Shown piece by piece: positions 10,016 to 22,800 of a stretch of DNA of 64,000 nt (the stretch's first letter is position 1; the number at the start of each line of letters is the position of its first letter). This DNA comes from Loripinus fragilis (taxonomy: Eukaryota; Mollusca; Bivalvia; Lucinida; Lucinidae). The notes below the pieces were generated by a model. The model ran no database searches. It was not told the DNA's origin and saw only the letters and a list, made by a program, of their open reading frames with translations. The stretch lies in NCBI GenBank assembly GCA_964019695.1, contig OZ026520.1, positions 25,868,130-25,932,129 on the forward strand, read 5' to 3'. The position numbers and the translations under genes are program-made.

Positions 10016-13000
10016 AGTAAGTAAGGGTGAAAAGATCAGGAGTCGATACAATCAAGTACCACACCCAACCCAGGATACCAATGGGAAACTTACAAACTCA
10101 CAGTTAGACACCACAAACGAGAGTCAAGAGGTCAGCCCTTTCCCAGCAGGTGACCACAAAGCACATATAAACATACACGCACAAAGACATAGCAAACATA
10201 AGACAGAACAGAAACATAAAAGATCCACAAAAGAAGTACCGCCTTGGAACGGTCAGTAAAATATTTTACTGGAGGGCTTAAACCAGTTTAATGGCGCGCC
10301 AACCTCACCCTTAATTCAGATGTGGATCAAGACACATAGATATTTGGTTTGCATGAAAGACCCCTAACTTAGTAATGCATCATCTAAAACATATAGATCA
10401 AGATATAACAAGATAAGGACTCAACAGTTAATAAAATTGAATACCGGAGCAAATGAAATCCAACAGGTAAACCCCGGAAGGCCAGATAAACTGCAAAAGC
10501 ATCAGGCCCCTACCATCTCATCAATAGATAAGTCTTTAAGTCGGAACCATCATAGAGTCTGAAGTCCGACCCACCGGCATGCAATTAAAGAGGAAATCAA
10601 AGTTGCCAACCATGATTGGGTTGACCACCAAGCATGCAGTCTGTTGCAATACATTAATGTTATAGCCAATCTTTTTATAATGGGAAATTATTTTAATGAA
10701 CTGCGCTGAAAAATTATCAGAGCCAACAATCTTCTTCAACTTATACACCAAGTCACCATAGAAATCAGGTTCCGAAAGTCCTTGGCGCAAAAGAGATTTA
10801 AGTCCAACTTGGAATTTAGAAATCAAATCATAGTATCGTCTATAAAATTTAGAAAATGTTTTGCGAAGTTTATGATAACGATAGCCTTGTTTAAGAAGTT
10901 TCTAAATTAACAATTTATTGCGAGTGTTGAAGTCAGCAACAATGCTAGATGCTCTAGCAAAACGAATTAGTTGAGAAATATAGACTCCATAGGATGTAGA
11001 ACGAGGAACATCACCATCTAAAAATGGGAAATTGACAATTTCAAAATAAAAGTCATCACGTTTATCATAAATTTTGGTAGAAACAATATCATTAGAAATT
11101 GACAAATGCAAGTCTAAAAATGCTGCTTCGGTATCAGAGGTATTAGCTTTATTTAGTTGGAGCTCTGAAGGGTATATTTGACTAACCATATTGTCAAAAT
11201 AAACATTATTAATATTCAAAATATCGTCCGAATATCTGAATGTAGTGTTAAACACATCAATGACATCAGCCTGCTTATCATCAGAAAGAGACATCATAAA
11301 GTCCCTCTCATAACAAAACAGGAATAAATCTGCAACCAGGGGAGCACAATGAGTGCCCATAGGAATCCCAACTACTTGTCTATACAGCTTGGTACCAAAT
11401 CGAATTAAAATGTTGTCCAACAAAAAGGTCAGCGCATCACATACATTTTGACACGACCATGCATGATATATTTTTGGTTTTTCTGAAGTAAAAAAATGCA
11501 TTTCGGTCATTACATGCAAGGTAAGGAGAGCCTTCTCTCTGGAAGGTTCTTTCAATAAGATCAATAAGTTTATCTTTAATTAAATTATGAGGTAAAGTAG
11601 TGTAAAGAGTAGAAAAATCATAAGTAGACAAACTGGTCCCATTGAAATCTCTAGCTTTAAGTTTATCTAAAATTTCACCTGAATTTTTAATAGACCAGAA
11701 TAGGTTTTTACCGGATCTCTCATATACCTTTTCACAATCTTTGATAACATGTTTTTAACAGCTTTAAGACACGGGGTTAACAATTTAGAAAGTTCTGTTG
11801 TACAAGAACTAGAATTAGCAATAAATCTTGCTTTATAGGGTTTTTATGGAGTTTGGGTAACCAGTACAACGTAGGAACTTTGTCTTGATTCTCTTTAGCT
11901 TTGACACCAAAATGTAGGGCTGTATGACAACCATGCCCATCAACAATCACCTTCTCACTCAAAGAAGGCTGCAGTTTATAGGCATTAGTGTCAACAAGCT
12001 CAGGCTTAAGAGTATTAATATAATACAATCGTCAAACAACTACAACATTGTTAGCAGCTTTATCTGCTGGAACCAAAACATAGTTCATATGAAAATCCTG
12101 GATACCTCGTTTAAGATGACGAAATGAAGATTTAGGTTTAGGTGGTAAAAGATGTGTATTATCAGAGTAAAATGAAATACGAGTATCAATAATTTTAAAA
12201 ATGTTAATCTTCCATTCCTTCAAGGCATCAGGTTCAACATTTTCCTGTTTGCACCAACGATTACTAAAGTCATTTAAAGAAGCAGCGATCTCTCTGCGAC
12301 ATTTAGAGAAATCAATATTAGAAGGAAATCTATATTTAGGACCTTTAGAAATAATATTGCGAACTCTAGCGTCAGGAATGACATTTAGATTACCTGTAAT
12401 AACATGCCCTGCAGAGGGATATAAATAATTAGAATTTTTACAATCTCAGGAGGCAGGTGTATTGGAATCTATATCTATATCATTAACAATTTTATTAAAG
12501 TTAAATATAGTAGACATAATAGGTTTGTTATATTTATAACAAATGATAGGAGTTTCAGAATTATTAAAGTAATTTGGAATAGATGAAATCACTAAATGAA
12601 ATCAATAAACTCAATACCTTTGTTAATGAATGGAATTTTGATAAAATGTCGTTTATGGTTGACCTCAGAATTGATATAAGGACTAAGGAAATGTTGAACA
12701 TAACACCTTGTAAGGAGAGCTGCTTTATATAATTTGTTTGCTCTATCGTAAAGTTTATTAGCCTCTAACTCTAAATTGCGTAAAACTGAGGTAGGCAAGG
12801 AACTTAAAAATGAAAATAAGCCATGCCGACCATGATTAGATAAAGCCAAAGAAAGATCCTTTAGAGAAGTATTCAAGCGTTTTTTAGTACAAATTTTGCG
12901 CTTAATGTTGCCATTTTTAGGTTTACCATGAGATCTACTTTTACGTTTTTACATTCCAAAACAGAAAAAATATCAAAATCTGGCATTTTAGAAATGTTAC

Positions 13001-13165
13001 CTTCATGGTATATATTATCATTAAAGCCTAAAAGAAAAGGTGATTGCAAAAATTTAAACCATTTAAGTTCAGTTTCATGTCTCTATATTTTTTAATCTAG
13101 TTGATGAATTTGGATCATATATAATTACAATTTTATTAGGTGAATGACCATTACTTTTGAAAGTT
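10016..13165 (-). mobile_element. Penelope/Naiad-like retroelement, decayed copy
   Basis: A minus-strand reverse transcriptase remnant (about 12960-10536) is followed by a 3' UTR of about 520 bp ending gtaagggtgaaaagatcagg (plus-strand text near 10021). It interrupts a tandem array whose unit resumes at about 13165. An upstream segment near 13130-12950 still encodes LQSPFLLGFNDNIYHEGNIS, typical of the region before the RT in this family. No intact GIY-YIG endonuclease is visible; the N-terminal part is missing or scrambled. Class assignment rests on motif memory and is moderately secure. Confidence 0.62.
10536..12960 (-). pseudogene. Reverse transcriptase of Penelope/Naiad-like element, frameshifted
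   Basis: Read on the minus strand in pieces: a lead segment with LNTSLKDLSLALSNHGRHGL (12876-12592); a long open stretch about 12570-11780 with FRFPSNIDF-type text, PPKPKSSF, VPADKAANN and YWLPKLHKN; then STYDFSTLYTTLPHNLIK (about 11640); VGIPMGTHCAPLVADLFL and the catalytic RYSDDIL (about 11380-11220); FLDLHLSI; IVNFPFLDGD; and a C-terminal thumb piece ending SDSMMVPT (10826-10536). The breaks include frameshifts near 12590, 11820-11700, 11560 and 10900. There are also two in-frame TGA codons (12448-12446 and 12034-12032) inside the otherwise open middle stretch. This copy is not functional as it stands. Confidence 0.68.
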
Positions 13166-13349
13166 AAATATTTCCTAAAATTTGTCTTACGGCTCATAAC
13201 ACAACCTCCGCATTCATGCATTGATGGAGTGCCTTCGTATTAAGCACAATGATTGCTTATGAAGCGTAGAAACAATACTTCATAATTTTATAATTACCAT
13301 CTGATAAAGAATGTAACCTCTAAATATCAATTGAATCCTTCTAAGCATG

Positions 13350-13742
13350 AAAAGATGTTGTGGTTTTTCGCAAAGTTGGAGAAGAAAAAATACTAAAATT
13401 TTGGTATGACTTTCAAGTGAGTATATACTTATCATTTATAAATATTTTAAAATATCATAAGTGGCAGTTTTAATATCTGATATCCCACAAATAATCTTGA
13501 AATGGATTTTCCCCAGCTACATATAGTTATAAAAATATAGTCGTTTTTGTAGCATAACCTTGTTTGGAGTGGAATTACCCCACCCACTTCAAATGAATAT
13601 ACAACTCAGAAAACTTCATCTATTGATCCAGCGTTTCATGATTTTACAGCTAAGAATAACTATTTAATTACACAAAGTTTAAAGGAAATTCATAGTGGCT
13701 GTGAAACAGGCCTTATAGACACTGGTCCTTTCATTCAGAAGC
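13350..13742. repeat. Long inverted repeat, right arm
   Basis: Reverse counterpart of 8528-8935. It includes gaaaagatgttgtggttttt, gtatactt-atcatttataa and ggccttatagacactggtcc. Together the arms bracket the tandem array and the Penelope-like insertion. Confidence 0.7.
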
Positions 13743-13774
13743 CTCTTTGATTTTGCCAAAAAATAAAACAGTAA

Positions 13775-14280
13775 GTGAGAATCTTCAGGTAATATCACAA
13801 TCACACACTGCAGATCGTGAGGAAGAGCCAAAGAACACCAACCATCACAAGACATCAAGAATAAAATTAAAACAAGCAACTGGCTCTCTCTTCTTCATCA
13901 AGATGATTGCAAAACTAGACAGGACACTAAGTAATGCATTACAAAACAAGGACAAACACAGAACCTGCACAAACAAAGGGAGGAACATTAAACATTGAAT
14001 CAACAACAGGTCAACGGGGAGCGCAGTGGCTCAGTGGTAGAGTGCTTGACTCGAGACCAAGGGGCCGTGGGTTCGAGCCCCACTGCCGTCACTGCGTTGT
14101 GGTCCTTGAGCAAGACACATTTATCCTAGCTTAGTACTGGTTCAACTAAGGAAGACCTGTCCCTGTTTAACTGAAAGATTGTTGATGTGACGTAAAGAAT
14201 CAAATCAAAATCAAAGAATCAACAACAACAGAACTACCGCCTTAGAACGAACAACAGCTTAAGCCAGTCTAAATACTATA
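13775..14280. repeat. Dispersed repeat interrupted by a SINE
   Basis: Second copy of the 7515-7800 repeat (taatatcacaatcacacact to caacagaactaccgccttag). It is split by the SINE at 14010-14215. Confidence 0.5.
14010..14215 (+). mobile_element. tRNA-derived SINE, copy 2
   Basis: Box A gtggctcagtggtagagtgc and box B gggttcgagcc, the common body, and the tail aaagaatcaaatcaaaatca. Flanks gaatcaacaacag (13997-14009) and the same word with one extra triplet at 14216 are the target duplication. It is nested in the repeat at 13775-14280. Confidence 0.83.
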
Positions 14281-14289
14281 CTATTTTAC

Positions 14290-15190
14290 CATTTTTTTAT
14301 GAAAAAATCTGTTAGTAGCTTTGCACTTAGTGAAAAAGCTTCTCACTGTTTGTCATAAAAATCACTCTTTCTCATATTCATATTTCATGTAGAGTTTTTT
14401 CTAAGTGAATAAGCTTAAACAATTATGTGTATAAAATTGACAAAGAATTCAATTTTTATAATTGGTTAATATATTGTTTTTACTGTCTGTATTTTGGAGT
14501 CCCAAAGGATGCACAGAGTTTTTAACCGGGGTTACCAGACAGGATTTTGGGAGTCTTGGATTCAGTATCTTGTATTGGGGGAAATACTATTGAATTGGGG
14601 AAAATACATGTTTTATGGAGTTCTGATCATGTAACTACCTTTTACATCTATCTATATATTAAAGAATTTCCTTAACCATCATGTCCAGCCATCCAGCTGG
14701 GTCAGGTGTATGGTGTTGGAATGAACATACATCTACTTCTCAACGTTGTGTCTGCCAACAGTGAATAATCTGGCGAAACCTAGTAAATAGACGTACTGGT
14801 TGCCAATAACATTAGTACAAAAATCTCATTAGCTTGCTCATATTTTTCTTGTGAAAGAACTTAATATTTTAAAAAACAAAGCACTCTACCATAAAAAGAA
14901 ACCATTATCTCTTGTATAAAGAGCCACATGTTATCATTTTTTATTTTCAATTATTAAATTTATGGTCACCGAAGTCAGAATATCTCAACAAATATATAAT
15001 ACAGAAACAAGTTCAATGAAATGTGAAAAGAATTCATTTAATTTAGCATACTATTGTTTGTCAGTTTTTGTTGATTTTCCAAAACAAATATAATTAAATC
15101 CAAACTTTAACATTATCAACAAAGTTAACTACTGCCCTCAGCACCAAAAGGAAGGAATATGAGGTCTGCAGTCAGGCACATTTACTATAA
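14290..15190. other. Intergenic / 3' flank of minus-strand gene
   Basis: No repeat or exon recognised. On the minus strand, an AATAAA (plus-strand tttatt at 14940-14945) lies about 250 nt beyond the stop codon of the minus-strand gene and is a plausible poly(A) signal. Confidence 0.4.
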
Positions 15191-15193
15191 TCA

Positions 15194-16893
15194 TTATGAG
15201 CTACCACTGTCAGTTGAGAACCGTTGACTTTGTGTTAGATGAGTACTTTGGATATAAACACGACTTGCTGTAATGTTAAATGGTGTATAGGTAGTTTTTT
15301 CTTTCAACTTTTGCTGCTGTACAAACATCCGCTGTGTTTCTGTACGATAATTGACAGGACTTTTTACATCATCACTACTCTCTTTGTCTTCTGTTTTACC
15401 CATTTCAGTCTTTCTTTTTTCAGTGATTCGAAATTTTTCCTTTGTGTTGTTCGGACATACCTTTAAGATCTCTGCATGGTGGATATTGTTTGAATAATCA
15501 TCAGTTCCGTTTCTGTATGTCTTCGCTACAGCTTTGGTTTTCTTTTTCTGTGATCTTTTGTGTGTATCTTTGTTTGTTCTTGCTGCAACTGAGTTTTCAG
15601 GACTTCTAAACCTGTCATCAACTTCGACCTCACTTATTTCTGAGGAGTTTATTTCAGCATGGAATGATTTTAGATTGTCAAGTTTCAAGTGATTAGGAAT
15701 GGATTCATTTGATGATAAAGAGTCTGTAGGTAGTGTTTCTTCTTTACCCATTTCAGGCTTTCTTTTTTCTATGATTTGCTGTTTTTCCATTGAGTCATTT
15801 GAACATACTTTTAAGATCACTACGTGGTGGATATTGTTTGAAAAGTCATCTGTTCCCTTTCTGTATGTGTTCTCTACAGCTTTGGTTTTCTTTTTCTGTG
15901 ATCTTTTGTGTGTTTCTCTGTTTGTTCTTGCTGCATCTGAGATTACAGGACTTATAAACCTGTCACCAACTTTGAACTCACTTATTTCTGTGGAGTTTAT
16001 TTCAACAGGGAATGATTTTAGATTGTCAAGTTTTAAACGATTAGGAATGGATTCATTCGATGATACAACAGAGTCTGTAGGTAGTATTTCTTCTTGAGAC
16101 TCACTTTTCTCTTGTTCCTGTATTCTCTGTGGATTCTTCATCTTACGCTTGGATGGAGGCGATGAGTACACATGTAGTAGAGACATGCTTTTTAGCAAAG
16201 ACATTGGTTGGAGCTCTCTTAAACAAATATCCTTACATTTGCATACAAAGATATTTTCTGCTCCGTCACTTTCTTTTATTCCCTGAATGAGTTGGTCTAA
16301 AGTTTTTTTGTCAACATCATTCTCTGTTTTCTCGTATATTTCAACCAATGCTAGACGAATGGCTTCTTGTACATAGCTTTGGATGGGAAATTTACCACAC
16401 TGTTGTGCAATTTTATACCATAAATCTTCTTGTGATCCAATCCTTTTTGTTGAAGAATTAATTTCTTTGTATAGGTCAGAATTTATTATTTCTATACTAT
16501 AAAAGTGATCAATGGTATCCGTGACATCTAGTTTCATTTTCAAAAGACAAAACATGCACATTCTGTTTATGATATGCTCAACATCATTAAATTCCTGGTA
16601 TGTTTTCCAGATGCACTTGAGAACATATTGATCCAACCCACTGTCGTCTTCTATCCATTCGCGAATGGTGTTGAAATCTTTTTCCCTAAGTATAGATAAA
16701 AATGTCCTAGCCTGATATTTTATATCAACTTTTGCATTTATGTTTTTTCTTTCTTGTCCTGAGAGCCAAATTGGTAGTACTAGCGCCAGTGGAGTGTTTG
16801 GTTTGGTATAGTTGTTGATTATATCAACTGTATTACTTTTGATGGCTTTTGACATGCATTCCTTTCGAAAGGCCTCTATTCTCATGGATTCAT
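15194..16893 (-). CDS. Exon 2 (terminal) of unrecognised minus-strand gene
   Basis: A 566-codon open exon, far longer than chance here. The first part (to about 16130) encodes helical sequence such as DLWYKIAQQCGKFPIQSYVQ and RLALVEIYEKTEN. A low-complexity Ser/Lys/Glu-rich region follows. From about 16090 to 15380 there are two tandem 348-bp repeats (116 residues each), both with LKLDNLKSF, KRSQKKKTKAV, NNIHH and ILKVC. The C-terminus is SQRFSTDSGSS. It resembles a scaffold or chromatin-type protein but I cannot assign a function. Confidence 0.8.
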
Positions 16894-19800
16894 CTGCAAT
16901 AAAAGGAATGTTTCATAAAAAATATGTTCTTTTCGAAGTTGTATGCATTACTGGCTTATTTAAGATTTTCTTAACATGTGATAGGATCCCTTGAAACTTA
17001 AAAAAATGCCAAAGGACATGCATATTTGACAAACTTGAAAAAGTTTAAAAAAAAGCTGGATATAACATGGAATATATATGAAAACTGGTGTTGATAAAAT
17101 ATACGCCGCAATACAGCGATCCTCAGGCTATCCAACAGGGTTTTGAGCTCATGAAGTCCTTAGGCCTTCTGCAGTTTTTTTTGCCCTGAAGCAAAAGCGA
17201 AATCCAGAATTCTCAGGACCTCTAGCAGGGTTTAGGTCCAGGATAAAACCCTGTTCATGAATGACAGGGTTTTATGCAAAAATCTCTGCCTTGTTAGCTC
17301 ACCTTAGACGAAGGCTTATGGGTGAGCTAATAGTATACCAGTCATTCCGTCGTCTGTCCAACTGTCAACATTTTTCAAACATCTTCCCCTCTGAAACCAC
17401 TAGGCTAATTAAGCTCAAATTTCATATGGAGACTCCTTTGGACACGGGAGCGAAAGTTTGTTCAAATGGTCCTGTTCACATGACCAAGATGGCCATGGTG
17501 GCCATCTTGGTCATGTGACCAGGACCATTTGAACATATATGGTAAAAACCCTTTAAAAATTTATTTCTCCAGAATCAGAGGGCTGATGACCTTGGTACTT
17601 GGTATGTAGCATTGGGGATGTGGGGCCTACCCAGTTTGTTCAAATGATAATCCTAGGTTGACCTTGACCTACTTAACGTCAAGGTCAAATTTGCTTCCTA
17701 ATGCATTTAAATGGGAAAATTGTTGAAAATGGATTTTTGGAAAACTGTTGAAGCCAAATTCATTATTCTTAATTTATATGTTAAACCAAATGTATGTTAA
17801 ACCAAATGTGATAATGGCTATAAATAAGTTTCAAAGGTCAGTGTTGACCTTTGACCTTTCAGCCAAGGTAGCTCTTATTGAAGTCCCATCAATATATTAA
17901 AAATAATTTTCTCAGAAACCATTAGCCCATTGAACTAAATTTTCATATGAAAACTCCTTATGACAAGTAAGCCAAATTTTTTACAAATTCTTCTGGTCAC
18001 ATGACCAAGATGGCCGACATGCCCATGTATGGCTAAAACCCTTTAAAAATCTTCTCAAGAACCAGAAGGCTGATGATGTTGGGACTTGGTATTTAGCATT
18101 AGGGATGTGGGTCCTACTAAGTATTTTCAAATTATGATTCTAGGTTGACCTTGACCTACTTTATGTCAAGGTCAAATTTGCTTCCTAATGCATTTAAATG
18201 GAAATTTTTTGAAAAGTTGATTTTTTGAAAACTGTTGAAGCCTAATTCTTTGTTTTCACTTGATATGTTACACCTAATGTAACAATGGCTATAAACAAGT
18301 TCCAAAAGTCAAGGTTGACCTTTCAGCCAAGGTCGCTGATTGGAGTCCCATTAATATATTAAAACATAATTTTCTCAGAAAACATTAGGCCAATTGAACT
18401 GATTTTCATATGAAGACTACTTACAACAGGTTGGCCAAAATTTGTACAAAATGTTCAGGTCACATGACCAAGATGGCTGACATGCCCATATATGGTTAAA
18501 ACCCTTTAATAACCTACAGAGCCAGAAGGCCTAAGACCAAGGGACTTAGTATGTAGGGCTAGGGAGATGGGACCTACCAAGTTTTTTTTTCAAATGTTCC
18601 TAGGTTGACCTTGACCTACTAAACATCAAGGTCATATTTTCTTCCTAATGCATTTGAATAGGAAAATTTTTGAAAAGTTGATATTTTGAATACCCTTGAA
18701 GCCAAAGTCATATTTTTCTCTGGATACGTTAAACCTAATGAGGCAATGGCTATAGGTCAAGGTTGACCTTTGACCTTTCAGCCAAAATCTCGCATATTGG
18801 AGTCCCATCAATAAATTAAAACAGTTTCTCAGAAACCACTAAGACTATTGAACTTAAATTTCATATGGAGACTTATGATACTTAACTTGATTGTATCGAT
18901 TCCTGATCTTTGCACCCTTTCTTACTTCCATAAGTTAAGAGGAGTAAATTTATAACAAATATTAAAGTTTGGTCAAATGGTCCTGGTCACATGACCAAGA
19001 TGGTCACCATGCCCATATATGTTAAAACCCCTTTAAAATAGTCTTCTCCAGAACCACAATGCCTAGGTATGTAGCATTGGGGATGTGGGGCCCACCAAGT
19101 TTGTTCAAATGATAGTCATAGGTTGACCTTGTCCTATCTAACGCCAAGGTCCAATTTGCTTCCTCTTCCATTTAAATGGGATTTTTTTGGAAAAGATGAT
19201 TTTTTGAAAACAGTTGAAACCAAAGTCGTTATAATCACTAGATATGTTCAACCTAATGATACAATGACTATCAATAAGTTCCAAAGGTCAAGGTTTAGCC
19301 AATGTCACTCGTATTGGAGTACCATCAATATATTAAAACATAGTTTTCTCAGAAACCATAAGGCCAGTTGAACTCAAATGAAGACTCCTTACGATAAGTT
19401 TGCCAAAATTTATACAAATTGTTGTGGTCACATGACCAAGATGACCGACATACCCATAAATGGTAAAACCCCCTTAAAATCTTGGGCTGATGACCTTGGA
19501 TCTTGGTATGTAACATTTTTGATTTGGGGCCTACTGAGTTGTTCAAACGGTGAAGTGTGTTAAAATGATGGTCCTAGGTTGACCTTGACCTACATAACAT
19601 CAAGGTCAAATTTGCTTTCTAATGCATTTAAATTGTAAAAACTTTGAAAAGTAGATTTTTTGAAAACATTGAAGCCAAAGTCATTATTCTCACTTGATAT
19701 GTTAAACCTAATGAGGCAATGGCTATAAATATGTTCTAAAGGTTAAGGTTGACCTTTGACCTTTTAGCCAATGTCGCTTATATATCAATATATTAAAACA

Positions 19801-22800
19801 TAGTTTTCTCAGAAACCACTAGGCCAATTGAGCCTAGTGGTGTTGTGTTTGATTTTATCGATTCCTGATCTTTGTCCTCTTTCTTTATTTCTTTAAGTTG
19901 ATTGGAGTAAGTGTATACTGAATGTTAATGGTCACATGACCGAAATGGCCACCATGCTTTTTTAAGGTAAAAATCTTTAAATATCTTCTCTAGAATCAAA
20001 AGGCCTTGGGACTTGGTCTGTAGCATTGGGGATTTATGCCCTACCAGATTTGCACAAACGATTAATCTTGGTTGACCTTGTCCTACTTTAAGGCAAATTT
20101 GATTCCTAATGCATTTATATTGGAAAATCTTGAAATGTTCATTTTTCGGTAACTGTTTCAGCGGAAATCATAATACTTGCGAGAAATGTTAAACCTAAAC
20201 TCTGTTCAAAAATTCGGTTATAACGGTTTTTCGAAGTTCCTGCTTTTATACGTAATTTAAGGTCCTACATCACTATGAGAAAGTTTCTGGTGTAGACCTT
20301 CCCTAATGTCTCCAGCAGGTCATCAGCATGTGCTAGCTTCTGGCAAAGCCCTGATATCTTGGGAAAAATCATGAAATTGAGAAACGAACCCACAGGCTCA
20401 GACAATTTGACATCCGTGAAACGCCCTTCATGAACAAATATGGAAACACCAACAGTTTCATTATAATATTTGGGAGTGGTCATTTCAGTGGTCGAGAAGT
20501 TCGTGGGAAATCATCAAGTGTGACTACACACCGTATACCTAGAAACGTTACCGCAATGTTCTACCAGTTTGCAATAATTCAATGCCTGATAAGTCAGTTG
20601 TTTATAAAACGGTCTGCGAACAATATTTCAATCATGTTCAAGCATCTGGGGGAAATTAAGAGAGAATAAATCGATATAAAAGAAAAGTATCAAGCTTTTT
20701 ACCACCCCCCCCCCCCCCCATGTTTTTTGCAAAGAAAAAGCAGTATGATGCCATACCGATCATATAAGCTTAGCAAACCATTGTCTAAAATCTAGGCACA
20801 TACGCCATGAGCAAGGACTTAAACTAAGACAACAACAAAGTTATTAATTACATTTTATTTCTCAACAAGTGAAACGGAGATACTATAACTCTCTATAAGG
20901 TTAACCCTCCAGTCTGTCTGTATGTCTGTCTGTCTGCCTACAGTACATCTCCAGATTCTGTGATAGCCAAAAAAGTAATAAAAAAATTTATTCAATGCAT
21001 TTTATGAAAAATATTTTCTGTTTCAAAAGCAATGGAAGCAGTTCAAACGAGATACCAATTTTGGATATGTTCAATCCGTATTTGAGTAATGCAACCATGG
21101 TCTCATGGGACCTGTGATAGCAGTGGCATATAGGGACTCTTGTCAGTGTCGGCAGTGCTTTGGATATGTAAGGCTTTGAGCCCACCAAAACAGAGGTACT
21201 TCTGGGCACGTGTTGATGGGCGGAGACCGTTACCAGGGGTTTGACGTTTAAAATATCCTCTTAGTCCAGGGTGTATATCCGAGCTTTGCAGATGATAATG
21301 TCAATATCTTTGTTATTTCCCGGTCCCAAAGTGCAGGGAGGGGTGCAAATAGCAGTTGCATAGCACATGAATGTTGACATGTGTACATGAACATGGTCTA
21401 CACGTATTTCAGGCGGCAATTTGAAGCAGTTCCAGCATATGTGATGTCACAAAGGTGGCTCAGAACATGAGTTTTCTTGACACGGCCTGTGAAGGGCGCG
21501 CCTAGAACTGAAAACTTATTATCACAATTGTAGCTATAAACACCTTCGCTCCTTGAACTTATATGTAAAAGGTAGTATTTTAGGGTATATATGTAGATGT
21601 GGGGAGTCGTCGTTTTCATGAACTAAAATGGAAAGATTCATCATTAGCTCACCTGAGCCGAAGGCTCATTGGTGAGCTAATAGTATACCAGTGACTCTGG
21701 CGTCCGTCCTTCGTCCCTCAACATTTTCAAACATCTTCTCTGAAACTACTGGGCCAATTGAACTCAAATTTCATATGGAGACTCCTTAGGATGGGGGAAC
21801 GAAAGTTTGTTCAAATGGTCTTGGTCACATGACCAAAATGGCCGCCACGCCCATATATGGTAAAAACCCTTAAAAATCTTCTTCTCCAGAACCAGAAGGC
21901 CGATGACCTTGGGACTTGGTATGTAGCATTGGGGTTGTGGGGCTTACCAAGTTTGTTCAAATGATGATCTTAGGTTGACCTTGACCTACTTAACGTCAAG
22001 GTCAAATTTGCTTCCTAATGCATTTAAATGCGAAAATTTTTGAAAAGTTGAAATTTTATAAAAACTGTGGAAGCTTTAGTCATTATTCTCTCTTGATATG
22101 TTTAACCCAATGAGACAATGGCTATAAAAAAAGTTCAAAAGTTCAAGGTTGACCTTTGACCTTTCAGCTTAGGTTGTTCATATTGGAGTCCCATCAATAT
22201 ATTAAAACATAGTTTTCTCACAAACCATTGACCCAATTGAACTCAAATTTCACGCGAAGACTCCTTATGATAAGTTAGACAAACTTTATGCAAAATATTT
22301 TGGTCACATGACTAAGATGGCAGCCACGCCCATATATGGTAATAACCATTTAAAATCGTCTTCTCCAGAACCAGAAGGTCGATTATCTTGGGACTTGGTA
22401 TGTAGCATTAAGGATATGGGGCCTACCAAGTTTGTTCAAATGATGAACCTAAGTTGACATTGACCCACTTAACGTCAAGGTCAAATTTGCTTCCTGATGC
22501 ATTTAAATGGGATTTTTTTTTAATTTTCATTTTTTGAAAACTGTTGAGGCCAAAGTCATTATTCTCACTTGATATGTTAAACTAAATGAGACAATGGCTA
22601 TAAATAAGTCTCAAGGTCAAGGTTGACCTTTAACTTTTCAGCCAAGGTCGCTCATATTGGAGTCCCATCAACACATCAAAACATAGTTTCCTCAGAAAGC
22701 ACTAGGCCATTTGAACGCAAATTTCATGTGAAGACTCCTTATGATAGGTTAGCCAAAATTCATACCCATTGTACTGGTCACATGACCAAGATGGCCACCA

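Larger units (their letters stand above)
17270..20190. repeat. Tandem array A, about 480-bp unit, about 6 copies
   Basis: Begins with a hairpin leader (gttagctcaccttagacgaa / gtgagctaatagtatacca). Each unit holds gaccttgggacttggtatgt, ggttgaccttgacctact, gtcaaggtcaaatttgcttc and ggtcacatgaccaagatggc. Unit landmarks lie near 17590, 18070, 18530, 19060, 19490 and 19990. The array is moderately diverged and lies in the large intron of the minus-strand gene. Confidence 0.85.

Noticed and set aside
10902..11564. The 220-codon RT ORF as an intact gene
   Set aside because: It is only the palm region of a larger decayed retroelement with frameshifts on both sides.
14020..14095. tRNA gene candidates in the SINE heads
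   Set aside because: Box A and box B are good, but each is followed by the same SINE body and tail with target duplications, and the cloverleaf is not closed. They are SINEs, not tRNA genes.
20430..20669. 79-codon plus-strand ORF in the TIR element
   Set aside because: No recognisable motif and no splice context; overlaps the minus-strand arm text that looks more protein-like.
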